Below are positions 17,427 to 26,127 of a stretch of DNA of 64,000 nucleotides, in pieces. This stretch comes from an alpha proteobacterium L41A (GTDB lineage Bacteria > Pseudomonadota > Alphaproteobacteria > Caulobacterales > Caulobacteraceae): NCBI GenBank assembly GCA_000335735.1, contig AMYY01000001.1:62001-126000 (forward strand), in the 5' to 3' direction. Position 1 is the first letter of the stretch, and each line of letters starts with the position of its first letter. Both the position numbers and the translations under genes were made by a program. Under the pieces are notes generated by a model. The model saw nothing but the letters and a program-made list of their open reading frames with translations. It was not told the DNA's origin and did no database searches.

Positions 17427-18016
17427 CACGCGGTCTCCTGCCATCGCGCGAGGTATCGCGCCAGCATGTCGATCTCCAGATTGACCGGATCGCCCACTTT
17501 CAAGCGCCCCAAGGTCGTCACGCCCCAGGTGTGCGGGATGATGTTCAGCGAGAAGACCTGACCCTCGACGGCGTTCACGGTCAAAGACACGCCGTCCACC
17601 GTGATCGACCCCTTGGCGGCGATATAGCGATGCAGAGGCGCGGGGGCCTCGACCTCGATCCGGTGCGATCCGCCTTCGGGCGTGATTGAAACCACCCGCC
17701 CAAGACCATCGACGTGGCCGGACACGACATGGCCGCCCATCTCGTCGCCCAGCTTGGCGGCCCGTTCCAGATTGACGCCGTCCCCGGTCCTCCAGCCGCC
17801 CAGGGTGGTCTTGGACAGGGTCTCGTTCGATACCTCGACAGCGAACCAACCGGGGCCTTTTTCGGTCACCGTCAGGCAGCAGCCCGCGTGGCTGATGGAG
17901 GCGCCCAGATCGATGCCGGCGGTGTCCCAGACGGTCTCGATCTCGTAGCGGCGGTCGCGATCGGTTTCGCGGACCTCGCGGACGCGGCCGATGTCGGTGA
18001 CGATGCCGGTGAACAT
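17426..18016 (-). CDS. ribE: riboflavin synthase
   Basis: Riboflavin synthase dismutates two lumazine molecules to riboflavin. The 196-residue product begins with the diagnostic MFTGIV and shows the expected internal duplication: ISHAGCCLTV with GGHVVSGHVDG in the first barrel and GVSLTVN with NIIPHTW in the second. The catalytic histidine and cysteine region is intact. It is the first gene after a 50-bp spacer that contains short tandem repeats. Confidence 0.96.
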   Translation of the reverse strand: MFTGIVTDIGRVREVRETDRDRRYEIETVWDTAGIDLGASISHAGCCLTVTEKGPGWFAVEVSNETLSKTTLGGWRTGDGVNLERAAKLGDEMGGHVVSGHVDGLGRVVSITPEGGSHRIEVEAPAPLHRYIAAKGSITVDGVSLTVNAVEGQVFSLNIIPHTWGVTTLGRLKVGDPVNLEIDMLARYLARWQETA

Positions 18017-18046
18017 TTGGACTCTGGACCCCTTGGGAGAAAATAC

Positions 18047-18072
18047 CGTCTAATTCGTCTAATCGTCTAATT
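18047..18072. repeat. three tandem copies of CGTCTAAT(T)
   Basis: Units CGTCTAATT (18047-18055), CGTCTAAT (18056-18063) and CGTCTAATT (18064-18072) lie head to tail between ribD and ribE. Read on the coding strand each contains TAG, and the ribD stop codon is one of them. The stretch is AT-rich against its surroundings. Confidence 0.8.
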
Positions 18073-18699
18073 GGACGGCGTCAGACGGGCGTAGCGTTCC
18101 CACAGATCGTCCCCGACGGGCTCGACACCCAGGCGACGGAACTTGGGGGCGTCGGCCAGCTTTGCAAGAGCCAGGGCGGCGACGCAGGGCCGCCCTTCCC
18201 CGCCCAGCAGGATCGGGGCGCGAAACCACTCCAGCGCATCGACGGCGTCGGCGCGCAGGAAGGATGCCGCGACCTGACCGCCGCCTTCGATCAGAAGCGA
18301 CGTTGCGCCGGCGGCTTCCAAGGCTTTCAGCACGGCCGGGATGGTCGGACGACCGTCTTTGGCGGCGACCTGCACCACCTTGGCGGCGCCGATACTGCGC
18401 GGCTTCGCAGCGGTCAGGATCAGGGCGTTTTCGCCCGCGACTTTCGCCGCCTGCGGCGTTCGCAGCCGGCTGTCCAGCACGACGCGCAAGGGCTGATCCA
18501 CGCTGTGGCCCGGCAGGCGGGCGGTCAGTTCAGGATCGTCGTGCAGGACCGTCTCGACACCAACCAGGATCGCGTCGTGGGCGGCGCGCAAACGGTGCCC
18601 CTCGAGCCGCGCCGCTTCGCCGGTGATCCACTGGCTCTCGCCCGAGGCCGTGGCGATCCGCCCGTCCAGGGAGGTCGCCAGTTTCAGCGTGACCCGCAT
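18067..18699 (-). CDS. ribD: RibD-type pyrimidine reductase, reductase domain only
   Basis: The 210-residue product corresponds to the C-terminal reductase half of RibD, which reduces the ribosyl side chain of the deaminated pyrimidine with NADPH. It starts LKLATSLDGRIATASGESQWITG and has LLIEGGGQVAASFL near 150-160. The N-terminal zinc deaminase domain (HAE and PCxxxGRTPPC motifs) is absent. There is no room for it, because the start overlaps the nrdR stop by one base. The deaminase must be encoded elsewhere if the pathway is complete. Confidence 0.9.
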   Translation of the reverse strand: MRVTLKLATSLDGRIATASGESQWITGEAARLEGHRLRAAHDAILVGVETVLHDDPELTARLPGHSVDQPLRVVLDSRLRTPQAAKVAGENALILTAAKPRSIGAAKVVQVAAKDGRPTIPAVLKALEAAGATSLLIEGGGQVAASFLRADAVDALEWFRAPILLGGEGRPCVAALALAKLADAPKFRRLGVEPVGDDLWERYARLTPSN

Positions 18700-19169
18700 C
18701 AGGGCTTGCCGGACGGTTCGTCGAACCCTTCGTCGCCCAGGAACTTGGCGAAGTCGCCGGTATGGCGGAAATCCTTGTAGACCGAGGCGTACCGGACGTA
18801 GGCCACCTCATCCACGCCCTTCAGCGCCTTCATGATGAAGTCGCCGACGGTGCTGGACGGGATTTCGGTCTCGCCCAGGCTTTCCAGCTGGCGGACGATC
18901 CGGTTGACCATCTGCTCGACCTGATCGGCCTGGACCGGGCGTTTACGCAGGGCCACGCCCAGCGAGCGTTCCAGCTTGTCGCGGTCGAAGGGCGTGCGCC
19001 GTCCGTTGCGCTTCAGGATGACCAGTTCACGCAGTTGCACGCGCTCAAACGTTGTGAAGCGCCCGTTGCAGTTCGGGCAGGACCGGCGGCGTCGAATGGC
19101 CGAGCCGTCGTCCGACGGCCGGCTGTCTTTCACCTGAGTGTCCTGATGACCGCAAAAAGGGCACTTCAT
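18699..19169 (-). CDS. nrdR: transcriptional repressor NrdR
   Basis: NrdR senses nucleotides and represses ribonucleotide reductase genes. The 156-residue product has the four-cysteine zinc ribbon [13 protein letters not shown]...[15 protein letters not shown] and the ATP-cone domain after residue 50. It lies 7 bp after glyA and overlaps the ribD-like gene by one base, the conserved glyA-nrdR-rib order of Alphaproteobacteria. Confidence 0.97.
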   Translation of the reverse strand: MKCPFCGHQDTQVKDSRPSDDGSAIRRRRSCPNCNGRFTTFERVQLRELVILKRNGRRTPFDRDKLERSLGVALRKRPVQADQVEQMVNRIVRQLESLGETEIPSSTVGDFIMKALKGVDEVAYVRYASVYKDFRHTGDFAKFLGDEGFDEPSGKP

Positions 19170-19176
19170 CAGGCGC

Positions 19177-20460
19177 TTATCCGTAGATCGGGAAGCGGTG
19201 CGTCAACTCTCGCACCTGGGCCGCGACGCCCGCGACCACGGCCGGATCAGCTTCGTCGCCGCCATTCATCGACGAGACGACGTCGGCGATCCAGTGACCG
19301 ATCTGCTTGAACTCTCCCTCGCCGAAACCGCGCGTGGTGCCGGCCGGCGTGCCCAGGCGGACGCCTGAGGTGACGGTGAACGGAGCGGTGTCGAACGGCA
19401 CGCCATTCTTGTTGCAGGTCATCAGCGCCTTTTCGAGCTCATGCTCGGTCGCCTTGCCGCTCACGCCCTTGGGCCGCAGGTCGACCAGGGCCAGGTGGCT
19501 GTCGGTGCCGCCCGAGACGATGGCCAGGCCGCGCTCGATCAGGACGCCGGACAGGGCCTGGGCGTTTTTGACGACCTGTTGGGCATAGCCCTTGAACTCG
19601 GGCTTCAGCGCCTCGCCGAAAGCCACGGCCTTGGCGGCGATGACGTGCTCCAGCGGGCCGCCTTGCAGGCCGGGGAAGACGGCGGAGTTGATCTTCTTGC
19701 CCAGATCGACGTCGTTCGAGAGAATCATGCCGCCGCGCGGACCGCGCAAGGTCTTGTGCGTCGTCGTGGTGACGACGTGGGCGTGCGGGACCGGGTCCGG
19801 ATAGGCGCCGCCGGCGATCAGGCCGGCGTAGTGGGCCATGTCCACCATCAGATAGGCGCCGACGCTGTCTGCGATCTCGCGGAAGCGCTTGAAGTCGATG
19901 TGGCGGCTGTAGGCCGAGGCGCCGGCCAGGATCAGCTTGGGCTTCTCACGCTCGGCCATTTCGGCGACGTGGTCGTAGTCGATCAGGTGGGTGTCTTCGC
20001 GAACCTTGTAGGTCACGGGCCGGAACCACTTGCCCGACTGGTTCGCCGGCGAACCGTGCGTCAGGTGTCCGCCGCAGGCGAGATCCATGCCCAGGAAGGT
20101 GTCGCCGGGCTGAAGCAGGGTGAAGAACACCGCCTGGTTCGCCTGCGCGCCCGAGTGGGGCTGGACGTTGGCGAAGGCCGCGCCGAAGAGTTGCTTGGCC
20201 CGCTCGCGCGCCAGATCCTCGGTCACGTCGACGAACTCGCAGCCGCCATAGTAGCGACGACCGGGATAGCCTTCGGCGTATTTGTTGGTCAGGACCGAAC
20301 CCTGCGCGTCCAGCACCGCCTGGGAGACGATATTTTCGGAAGCGATCAGCTCGATCTGCTCGCGCTGACGGCCCAGCTCGCCCTGAATGCCCTTGAAGAC
20401 ATCCGGGTCGGCGTCAGCGAGCGTCTTGGTGAAATAGGCGTCGTGGGTGAAGGCCGTCAC
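19177..20460 (-). CDS. glyA: serine hydroxymethyltransferase
   Basis: GlyA converts serine and tetrahydrofolate to glycine and methylene-tetrahydrofolate. The 427-residue product has ELIASENI near 37-44, the Y-rich [13 protein letters not shown] segment, and the PLP lysine in [15 protein letters not shown]. Length is standard. It is the first gene of a minus-strand run that continues through nrdR and the rib genes. Confidence 0.98.
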   Translation of the reverse strand: MTAFTHDAYFTKTLADADPDVFKGIQGELGRQREQIELIASENIVSQAVLDAQGSVLTNKYAEGYPGRRYYGGCEFVDVTEDLARERAKQLFGAAFANVQPHSGAQANQAVFFTLLQPGDTFLGMDLACGGHLTHGSPANQSGKWFRPVTYKVREDTHLIDYDHVAEMAEREKPKLILAGASAYSRHIDFKRFREIADSVGAYLMVDMAHYAGLIAGGAYPDPVPHAHVVTTTTHKTLRGPRGGMILSNDVDLGKKINSAVFPGLQGGPLEHVIAAKAVAFGEALKPEFKGYAQQVVKNAQALSGVLIERGLAIVSGGTDSHLALVDLRPKGVSGKATEHELEKALMTCNKNGVPFDTAPFTVTSGVRLGTPAGTTRGFGEGEFKQIGHWIADVVSSMNGGDEADPAVVAGVAAQVRELTHRFPIYG

Positions 20461-20558
20461 GCTGGAATCCCCGGAAATCAGAAGCTGGCCTATCTATCCC
20501 CAGCCGGGCCCGACCACAACATCTTGTGGCGTGGCGTTGAATGGATAGCCTGCGGCGC

Positions 20559-21110
20559 TTAGGCGGTCGAAGCCTGCGGCGCGCGCCACTCGCGCCGCAG
20601 CGCGCCATAGATAACCATGTCACACAGGCCTTTGTGGGTCGTTTCGTGCTCCCTCAGACAGCCCTCTCGAACCAAACCAAGGCTTTCGGCCAGAGCGATG
20701 GATGCGATGTTCTCAGCGTCGATTTCCGCATAGACCCGCCGATGCCCCTCACGTTCCAAGAGGTGGGAAATCAGAGCCGTCATGCACTCCTTGGCTACGC
20801 CGCGCCCTTGATGGTCGATGACCGTGACATAGCCGACTTCAAAGACCCCGTCGTCCCGACCGGGAAAAGCCACGTATCGACCAGCGACGGCCCCTGTTGT
20901 TCGGTCTACGGCAATCCAGGTGCGACCGGGCCATGCGGGATCAGTCAACCAATCCGCCAGTTCCGCTTCGCTGCGGAAAGCGCCGCGCGACATGTACAGA
21001 CACTGCGTGTCGTCAGACAGGGTGGGAAAGAGCGCAGCCGCATCCTGACGAACCAACTTGCGCATTTCGAAGCGCGGGGTGTGTAGGGTGGGCGTATCAA
21101 GCATCGCCAT
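20559..21110 (-). CDS. GNAT family N-acetyltransferase (RimJ/RimL-like)
   Basis: The 183-residue product has the GNAT acetyl-CoA-binding motif in GYVTVIDHQGRGVAKECMTALISH near 92-115 and the later block AENIASIALAESLGLVREGCLREHE, typical of RimJ/RimL-like enzymes that acetylate protein N-termini or small amines. Substrate unknown. Two in-frame ATGs (21110, 21104) are possible starts. It is a single gene between glyA and the hemA pair. Confidence 0.85.
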   Translation of the reverse strand: MAMLDTPTLHTPRFEMRKLVRQDAAALFPTLSDDTQCLYMSRGAFRSEAELADWLTDPAWPGRTWIAVDRTTGAVAGRYVAFPGRDDGVFEVGYVTVIDHQGRGVAKECMTALISHLLEREGHRRVYAEIDAENIASIALAESLGLVREGCLREHETTHKGLCDMVIYGALRREWRAPQASTA

Positions 21111-21136
21111 AGTCTAAGCCGCGATCGTCACGCGCG

Positions 21137-21319
21137 CTATGTCGCCAAGGCCCGCCTCAGCTTGGCGATCGCCACCCGTTCGACGGACTTGGGTTCATTG
21201 ACCGGCCCCATGGCGCTGACCTCCCGGCCCGTCGCGACATGGATGGCCGAGCATTTGAGGTAGGGGCCGTTGCGGGTGAATTCGACGATGACCTCTCCGA
21301 GGTCGTCGCCCGACGTCAT
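21137..21319 (-). CDS. small protein downstream of hemA (DUF6898-like)
   Basis: The product is 60 residues, soluble, with a beta-rich first half ([27 protein letters not shown]) and a helical basic end ([15 protein letters not shown]). It resembles a short alphaproteobacterial family I associate with DUF6898. Its ATG overlaps the hemA stop by four bases (ATGA), so the two are translationally coupled. A role in heme synthesis or its control is only a guess from this coupling. Confidence 0.75.
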   Translation of the reverse strand: MTSGDDLGEVIVEFTRNGPYLKCSAIHVATGREVSAMGPVNEPKSVERVAIAKLRRALAT

Positions 21320-22542
21320 GCGGCGACGGGTCGGCGCGCCACGTTGCAGTGGGCGAACAGCTTGTCCATCGCCTGGACCAGATGATCCATCATGGCGTCC
21401 GTGTGGTTCGGCGACGGCGTAAAGCGCAGGCGCTCGGTCCCCTTGGGCACGGTCGGATAGTTGATCGGCTGAACATAGACGCCGTACTCGTCCAGCAGCA
21501 TGTCCGAGATCATCTTGCAGTGGACCGGATCACCGACGTGCACCGGCACGATATGGCTCTCGCTTTCCATCACCGGGATGCCGGCGGCGGCGAAGCGGGC
21601 CTTTAGCGTCGCGGCGCGTTCCTGATGCTGGACGCGCAGTTCGGGATGGGCCTTCAGGTGACGCACAGAGGCCAAGGCGCCGGCGGTCAGGGCCGGCGGC
21701 AGCGATGTGGTGAAGATGAAGCCCGAGGCCCAGCTGCGCACCGCATCGATGATCATGGCGTCGGCGGCGATATAGCCGCCCATGACGCCGATCGCCTTGC
21801 CCAGGGTGCATTCGATGATGTCGATCTGGTCCAGCACGCCGTCGCGCTCGGCGACGCCTGCGCCGGTCTCACCATACAGGCCGACCGCATGGACCTCGTC
21901 CAGATAGGTCAGGGCGCCGTATTTCTTGGCCAAAGCAATAGTACCGGCCAGGTCGGCGATGTCGCCGTCCATCGAATAGACGCTCTCGAACGCGATCAGC
22001 TTGGGCGCATCGGCCGGCGCCGCCGCCAGCAGGGCCTCCAGATGCGCCAGATCGTTATGCATGAAGACGTGCCGTTCGCCGCCGCCGTGGCGGATGCCGG
22101 CGATCATCGAGGCATGGTTGAGCGAATCGGAGAAGGTGATCAGGCCGGGCAGGATCTTCTGCAGGGTCGACAGCGTCGCCTCGTTGCCGACGTAGCCCGA
22201 GGTGAACAGCAGGGCCGCTTCCTTCTGGTGCCAGTGGGCCAGCTCGGCTTCCAGATCGACGGCGGAGCGGGTCGTGCCTGAGATGTTGCGCGTGCCGCCG
22301 GCGCCGGCGCCTACCGCATCGATCTCACTATGCATGGCGTCCAGCACGACGGGGTGCTGGCCCATGCCGAGATAGTCGTTGGAGCACCAGATTACGACGT
22401 CCTGCTCGGAGCCATCCTCGCGGCGGCGCACAGCCTGCGGAAACTGACCGCGCACGCGCTTCAGATCGGCGAAGACGCGATAGCGTCCTTCGCTGCGGAC
22501 CTGCTCCACCGAGCTATTAAAGGCGGCCTTATAGTCGAACAA
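21316..22542 (-). CDS. hemA: 5-aminolevulinate synthase
   Basis: This PLP enzyme condenses glycine with succinyl-CoA, the Shemin entry to heme used by Alphaproteobacteria. The family's N-terminal FDYKAAF lies at the very start, followed by [22 protein letters not shown], the PLP aspartate region [12 protein letters not shown] and the lysine in [14 protein letters not shown] chose the TTG at 22542 because known homologues begin (M)FDY. An upstream extension to 22620 or 22626 is open but unlike the family and lacks a clear ribosome site. hemB lies 1.1 kb away on the other strand. Confidence 0.93.
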   Translation of the reverse strand: MFDYKAAFNSSVEQVRSEGRYRVFADLKRVRGQFPQAVRRREDGSEQDVVIWCSNDYLGMGQHPVVLDAMHSEIDAVGAGAGGTRNISGTTRSAVDLEAELAHWHQKEAALLFTSGYVGNEATLSTLQKILPGLITFSDSLNHASMIAGIRHGGGERHVFMHNDLAHLEALLAAAPADAPKLIAFESVYSMDGDIADLAGTIALAKKYGALTYLDEVHAVGLYGETGAGVAERDGVLDQIDIIECTLGKAIGVMGGYIAADAMIIDAVRSWASGFIFTTSLPPALTAGALASVRHLKAHPELRVQHQERAATLKARFAAAGIPVMESESHIVPVHVGDPVHCKMISDMLLDEYGVYVQPINYPTVPKGTERLRFTPSPNHTDAMMDHLVQAMDKLFAHCNVARRPVAA

Positions 22543-22644
22543 ACTACGCGTTCTTTCGCTTATGGCGATGTCTTTGCGTTGTTTGCTCTCCCGAAGCGGG
22601 CTTGTCCATGTCCGCCACATGGACAAAACGCCCCAAAGCCTTAA

Positions 22645-22662
22645 TTGATAACGGTTCTCAGT
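22645..22662. promoter_or_regulatory. Fur-box-like element upstream of hemA
   Basis: TTGATAACGGTTCTCAGT resembles part of an iron-type Fur box (TGATAATGATTCTCA-like) and lies about 100 bp before the chosen hemA start. Iron control of heme synthesis would make sense, but only about 11 of the 15 core positions fit, so the call is weak. Confidence 0.25.
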
Positions 22663-22673
22663 ATCGAGATCGA

Positions 22674-23513
22674 TCAGCCCGGCTTGCGAAAGCGATAGAC
22701 GAACTGGTCCGTCTTGCCGCGGATCTTCTCGTCGAAAACGTTGAGGCTGTGGTCGTCTGCGGGATTGGCGACAGCTTGGCTCTCGCCCTCGAAGACAAAG
22801 CCGGCCGCCTCGACCTCGCGCTTCAGATAGTCGCCTTCGATGCGGTGCAGGGTCTGAACCGCCGAGATCCCCGTGCCGGGCGCCGCCTCATGGTCGATAA
22901 GAATGTAGTGGCCGCCGGGCTTCAGCGCCGCGAACACCGCCGCGTTCATCTTGGCCACGTCGGTGTTGAAGCCGGGGATGTGGAAGTCGTGGTATTCCTG
23001 GCTCATGAAGATCATGTCCAGCGGCTCGGCGTAGGTCATGGAGTCCAGCAGGCCGTTGACGCGCGTCACGTTCGAATAGGCGGCGACAAGCGCGTCGGCC
23101 CCGGCGTTCTCGCGCGCCATCGTCCGCTCGGGCACGAAGGCGTAGACGCGGCCGGTCGGGCCGACCACGTCGGAGAACAGACGCGTGAAATAGCCGGCGC
23201 CGGGGCGAATGTCGGCGACCTTGTCGCCCGGCTCGAGTTGGGCGAAGGCGAGAATCTCGGCCGGATGGCGCAGCGGATCGCGAGCCACTTCTTCGGCCGG
23301 TCGCTTCGGATAGGCAACGGCATCACGATATAGTTGGGACAGACCGACAACTCTGTCCGCTTCCGTAAATGCTGCATTTGCCGCTTCATCAGCAGTTATC
23401 GCGGGAGTAACGATAGTCCGCTCTCCGCCGTCAGAGTCGATGATGATGCAGCCGGACAGACCTGCCGCCAGAACCAGGGCCGTTGCACCCGCCGCCAATT
23501 TCCCGATCATCAT
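22674..23513 (-). CDS. exported lipoprotein with a class I methyltransferase-like domain
   Basis: The 279-residue product has a signal peptide with lipobox LSGC near residue 21 and then a Rossmann methyltransferase-like domain. The motif I region reads [31 protein letters not shown] and a later strand is [13 protein letters not shown]. It resembles the COG4798 group of predicted methyltransferases, which are also exported. SAM is not expected in the periplasm, so its chemistry is uncertain. Several ATGs are clustered at the start; ATG 23513 or 23510 with GGAG upstream is preferred over 23522 and 23546. Confidence 0.8.
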   Translation of the reverse strand: MMIGKLAAGATALVLAAGLSGCIIIDSDGGERTIVTPAITADEAANAAFTEADRVVGLSQLYRDAVAYPKRPAEEVARDPLRHPAEILAFAQLEPGDKVADIRPGAGYFTRLFSDVVGPTGRVYAFVPERTMARENAGADALVAAYSNVTRVNGLLDSMTYAEPLDMIFMSQEYHDFHIPGFNTDVAKMNAAVFAALKPGGHYILIDHEAAPGTGISAVQTLHRIEGDYLKREVEAAGFVFEGESQAVANPADDHSLNVFDEKIRGKTDQFVYRFRKPG

Positions 23514-23603
23514 CGTCTCCATCGATTTGTCGCGATAGGCTCGCATTTCGCCGATCCGCGCAAGCCGTCATCACGCACGAAACGATCCGACGCATCACGC
23601 GAT

Positions 23604-23632
23604 TTGCGCACCGGTCGTTGCGGCGCTAGTCC
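23604..23632 (+). promoter_or_regulatory. possible hemB promoter
   Basis: TTGCGC (23604-23609) and TAGTCC (23627-23632) are 17 bases apart on the plus strand, 27 bp before the hemB ATG. The bases GCTAGTCC around the -10 recall the Caulobacter GCTANAWC type but do not fit fully. Confidence 0.3.
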
Positions 23633-23658
23633 GACGCTGGATTTTCCAAGGTCTCGCC

Positions 23659-24657
23659 ATGCTTCCCTATCAGCCAGCCCCCTTCCCGCTCGCCCGTCCG
23701 CGCCGCCTGCGGTCCAGCCCGTGGGTGCGGCGGCTGGTGGCGGAAACGACGCTGACGCCGGCCGATCTGATCTGGCCGTTGATCGTCCATGACGGCGCTG
23801 AGGATCGTGTCCCGGTCGCCTCCATGCCCGGCGTGTTTCGGCTTTCACCCAAGGCTGCAGCGGCGGCGGCGGTCGAGGCGCGCGACCTCGGCATTCCGAT
23901 GGTGGCCCTGTTCCCCAATGTCGACGGCGCGATCAAGGATGCGGTCGGCACGGGCGCTACGGACCCCGACGGCCTGATCCCCGACTGCATCAAGGCGATC
24001 AAGGACGCCGCGCCCGAGATCGGCGTCATGACCGACGTCGCCCTGGACTGCTACACCGACCATGGCCACGACGGGGTGATGGAGGGCGACCGGATCGCCA
24101 ACGACGCCTCGCTGGACCGTCTGGCCGAACAGGCCTTCATCCACGCCCACGCCGGCGCCGATGTCGTAGCGCCCTCTGACATGATGGATGGCCGCATCCA
24201 GGCGGTGCGTGAGGCGCTGGAGGCCAACGGGTTTCAGGACACGCTGATCCTGTCCTACGCCGCCAAGTTCGCCTCGGCCTTCTACGGCCCCTATCGCGAC
24301 GCCGTGGGCTCTTCGGCGATGCTGAAGGGCGACAAGAAGACCTATCAGATGGATTACGCCAACTCCGACGAAGCGCTGAAGGAGGTGGCGATGGACCTGT
24401 CGGAAGGCGCCGATGCGGTGATGGTCAAGCCGGGCATGCCGTATCTGGATATCGTGCGACGGGTGTCAGAGACCTTCCGCGTGCCGACCTTCGCCTATCA
24501 GGTGTCGGGCGAATATTCGATGATGCAGGCCTCCATCGCCAACGGCTGGCTGGACCAGGACCGCGCCATTCTGGAGACGCTGCACGGGTTCAAGCGCGCC
24601 GGCTGCGCGGGCGTCCTGACCTATTTCGCACCGCAGGCCGCACGGCTGCTGGGCTGA
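23659..24657 (+). CDS. hemB: delta-aminolevulinic acid dehydratase (porphobilinogen synthase)
   Basis: HemB joins two 5-aminolevulinate molecules to porphobilinogen. The 332-residue product has the Schiff-base lysines in SYAAKFASAFYGPYRDA and VMVKPGMPYLD. The metal site reads DVALDCYTDHGHDG: aspartates replace the zinc cysteine triad, so this is a magnesium-type, zinc-independent enzyme. The ATG has AAGG about 8 bases ahead. A GNAT gene follows after 5 bp. Confidence 0.97.
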   Translation: MLPYQPAPFPLARPRRLRSSPWVRRLVAETTLTPADLIWPLIVHDGAEDRVPVASMPGVFRLSPKAAAAAAVEARDLGIPMVALFPNVDGAIKDAVGTGATDPDGLIPDCIKAIKDAAPEIGVMTDVALDCYTDHGHDGVMEGDRIANDASLDRLAEQAFIHAHAGADVVAPSDMMDGRIQAVREALEANGFQDTLILSYAAKFASAFYGPYRDAVGSSAMLKGDKKTYQMDYANSDEALKEVAMDLSEGADAVMVKPGMPYLDIVRRVSETFRVPTFAYQVSGEYSMMQASIANGWLDQDRAILETLHGFKRAGCAGVLTYFAPQAARLLG

Positions 24658-24662
24658 TCGGC

Positions 24663-25148
24663 GTGGAGATCCGGCCGATTAGGGAGGCCGACTGGCCGGG
24701 CCTTTGGCCGATTATCGAGACCGTCACTCGCGCGGGCGAGACCTATACCTATCCGTTAGACATGGACGAGGCGCAGGCGCGCGCCATGTGGACCCCGCCG
24801 CCGCCCGGCGGAACCTTGGTTGCGGTTGAGAACGGCCAGGTGCTGGGCGCCGCCAAGATCATTCCGAACCAGCAGGGAAACGGCGCCCACGTCGCCAACG
24901 GCAGCTTCATGGTGGCGCCCGAAGTGCGCGGGCGCGGCGTGGCCCGGGCGCTGGGCGAGGCCGCGCTGGCTTTTGCGCGGGATGCGGGCTTCCGGTCCAT
25001 GCAGTTCAACGCCGTGGTCGAGACCAATACCGTCGCCGTGGCGCTGTGGAAGAAGCTGGGCTTCGAGATCGTCGGCACGGTTCCGGAAGCGTTCGATCAC
25101 CCGACGCACGGCCCGGTCGGCCTGCACGTCATGCATCGCCGGCTCTAG
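24663..25148 (+). CDS. GNAT family N-acetyltransferase
   Basis: The 161-residue product begins IRPIREADWPGLWPI and has the acetyl-CoA loop in VAPEVRGRGVARALGEAAL near 82-100, then the asparagine motif FNAVVETNTVAVALWKKLGF. This is a standard single-domain GNAT with unknown substrate. It starts with GTG 5 bp after hemB, so the two are co-transcribed. Confidence 0.86.
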   Translation: MEIRPIREADWPGLWPIIETVTRAGETYTYPLDMDEAQARAMWTPPPPGGTLVAVENGQVLGAAKIIPNQQGNGAHVANGSFMVAPEVRGRGVARALGEAALAFARDAGFRSMQFNAVVETNTVAVALWKKLGFEIVGTVPEAFDHPTHGPVGLHVMHRRL

Positions 25149-25151
25149 GCG

Positions 25152-26012
25152 TCAGTCGCGGGGTTGCAGTCTCGCCGCCAGGCTGGAGGTGTCCCAGCGG
25201 TTTCCGCCCATGGCCTGAACCTCGGCGTAGAACTGATCGACCAGGGCCGTCAGAGACAGGCGCGCGCCGTTCGTGCGCGCCTCGTCCAGCACCAGACCCA
25301 GGTCCTTGCGCATCCAGTCCACGGCGAAGCCGAAGTCGAACTCGCCCTTGGCCGCCGTCTTCCAGCGATTGTCCATCTGCCAGCTTTGCGCGGCGCCCTT
25401 GGACACGGCCTCGTAGGCGGCGTCGGTGTCCAGTCCCGCGACCTGAGCGAAGTGGACGGCCTCGGCCAAGCCCTGGACGACGCCGGCGATGGCGATCTGG
25501 TTGACCATCTTGGTCAGCTGGCCCGAGCCGGCCGGTCCCATATGTTTGATCGCCTTGGAATAGGCCTTCAACACGGGCTCAACCTTCGCCAGGGCGGCGG
25601 CATCCCCGCCGGCCATGACGCTGAGCTGTCCGTTCTCGGCGCCCGCCTGGCCGCCCGACACCGGCGCGTCGATGAACGACCGCCCCTGCCCGTTCGCCAG
25701 TTCGGCCATTTCGCGCGCCACCTTGGCCGAGGTCGTGGTGTGATCGACGATCACGGCGGTCTCCGACAGATGCGGCAAGGCCTCGGTCACCACGGCCCGC
25801 ACGTCGTCGTCATTACCGACGCACAGGATGAACAGGTCGACGCCCCGGGCCGCCTCAGCCACCGTCGCCGCCGCCTTGGCGCCCATCGCCGCCGCCCAGG
25901 CCTCGGCCTTTGATGCAGTACGATTGAAGCCGGTCACGTCGTGGCCCGCCTCGATCAGATGACGGGCCATCGGGGCGCCCATGACGCCCAGGCCGGCGAA
26001 TGCGATCTTCAT
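25152..26012 (-). CDS. NAD(P)-dependent oxidoreductase, 3-hydroxyisobutyrate dehydrogenase family
   Basis: The 286-residue product has the Rossmann motif GLGVMGAPMARHLIEAGHDV near 7-26, the substrate loop DAPVSGGQAGAENGQL near 117-132, and the catalytic lysine in GQLTKMVNQ near 165-173. These mark the beta-hydroxyacid dehydrogenase family (3-hydroxyisobutyrate, tartronate semialdehyde, glyoxylate reductase). The exact substrate cannot be read from sequence. It converges on the GNAT gene with 3 bp between them. Confidence 0.9.
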   Translation of the reverse strand: MKIAFAGLGVMGAPMARHLIEAGHDVTGFNRTASKAEAWAAAMGAKAAATVAEAARGVDLFILCVGNDDDVRAVVTEALPHLSETAVIVDHTTTSAKVAREMAELANGQGRSFIDAPVSGGQAGAENGQLSVMAGGDAAALAKVEPVLKAYSKAIKHMGPAGSGQLTKMVNQIAIAGVVQGLAEAVHFAQVAGLDTDAAYEAVSKGAAQSWQMDNRWKTAAKGEFDFGFAVDWMRKDLGLVLDEARTNGARLSLTALVDQFYAEVQAMGGNRWDTSSLAARLQPRD

Positions 26013-26127
26013 GACAGGCTCCTTGATCCTGCCGTCGACTAGGCCGCGCCGCGCCGGGGTTCAAGGTCAACGCCCGGTTAACCTTGGCCAGCCCACAATG
26101 GGACACCATTCGTCGGGGTGCGCGTCC

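Noticed and set aside
20461..20558. Search for a glycine or other riboswitch before glyA
   Set aside because: The spacer is only 98 bp and shows no conserved aptamer pattern I can recognise.
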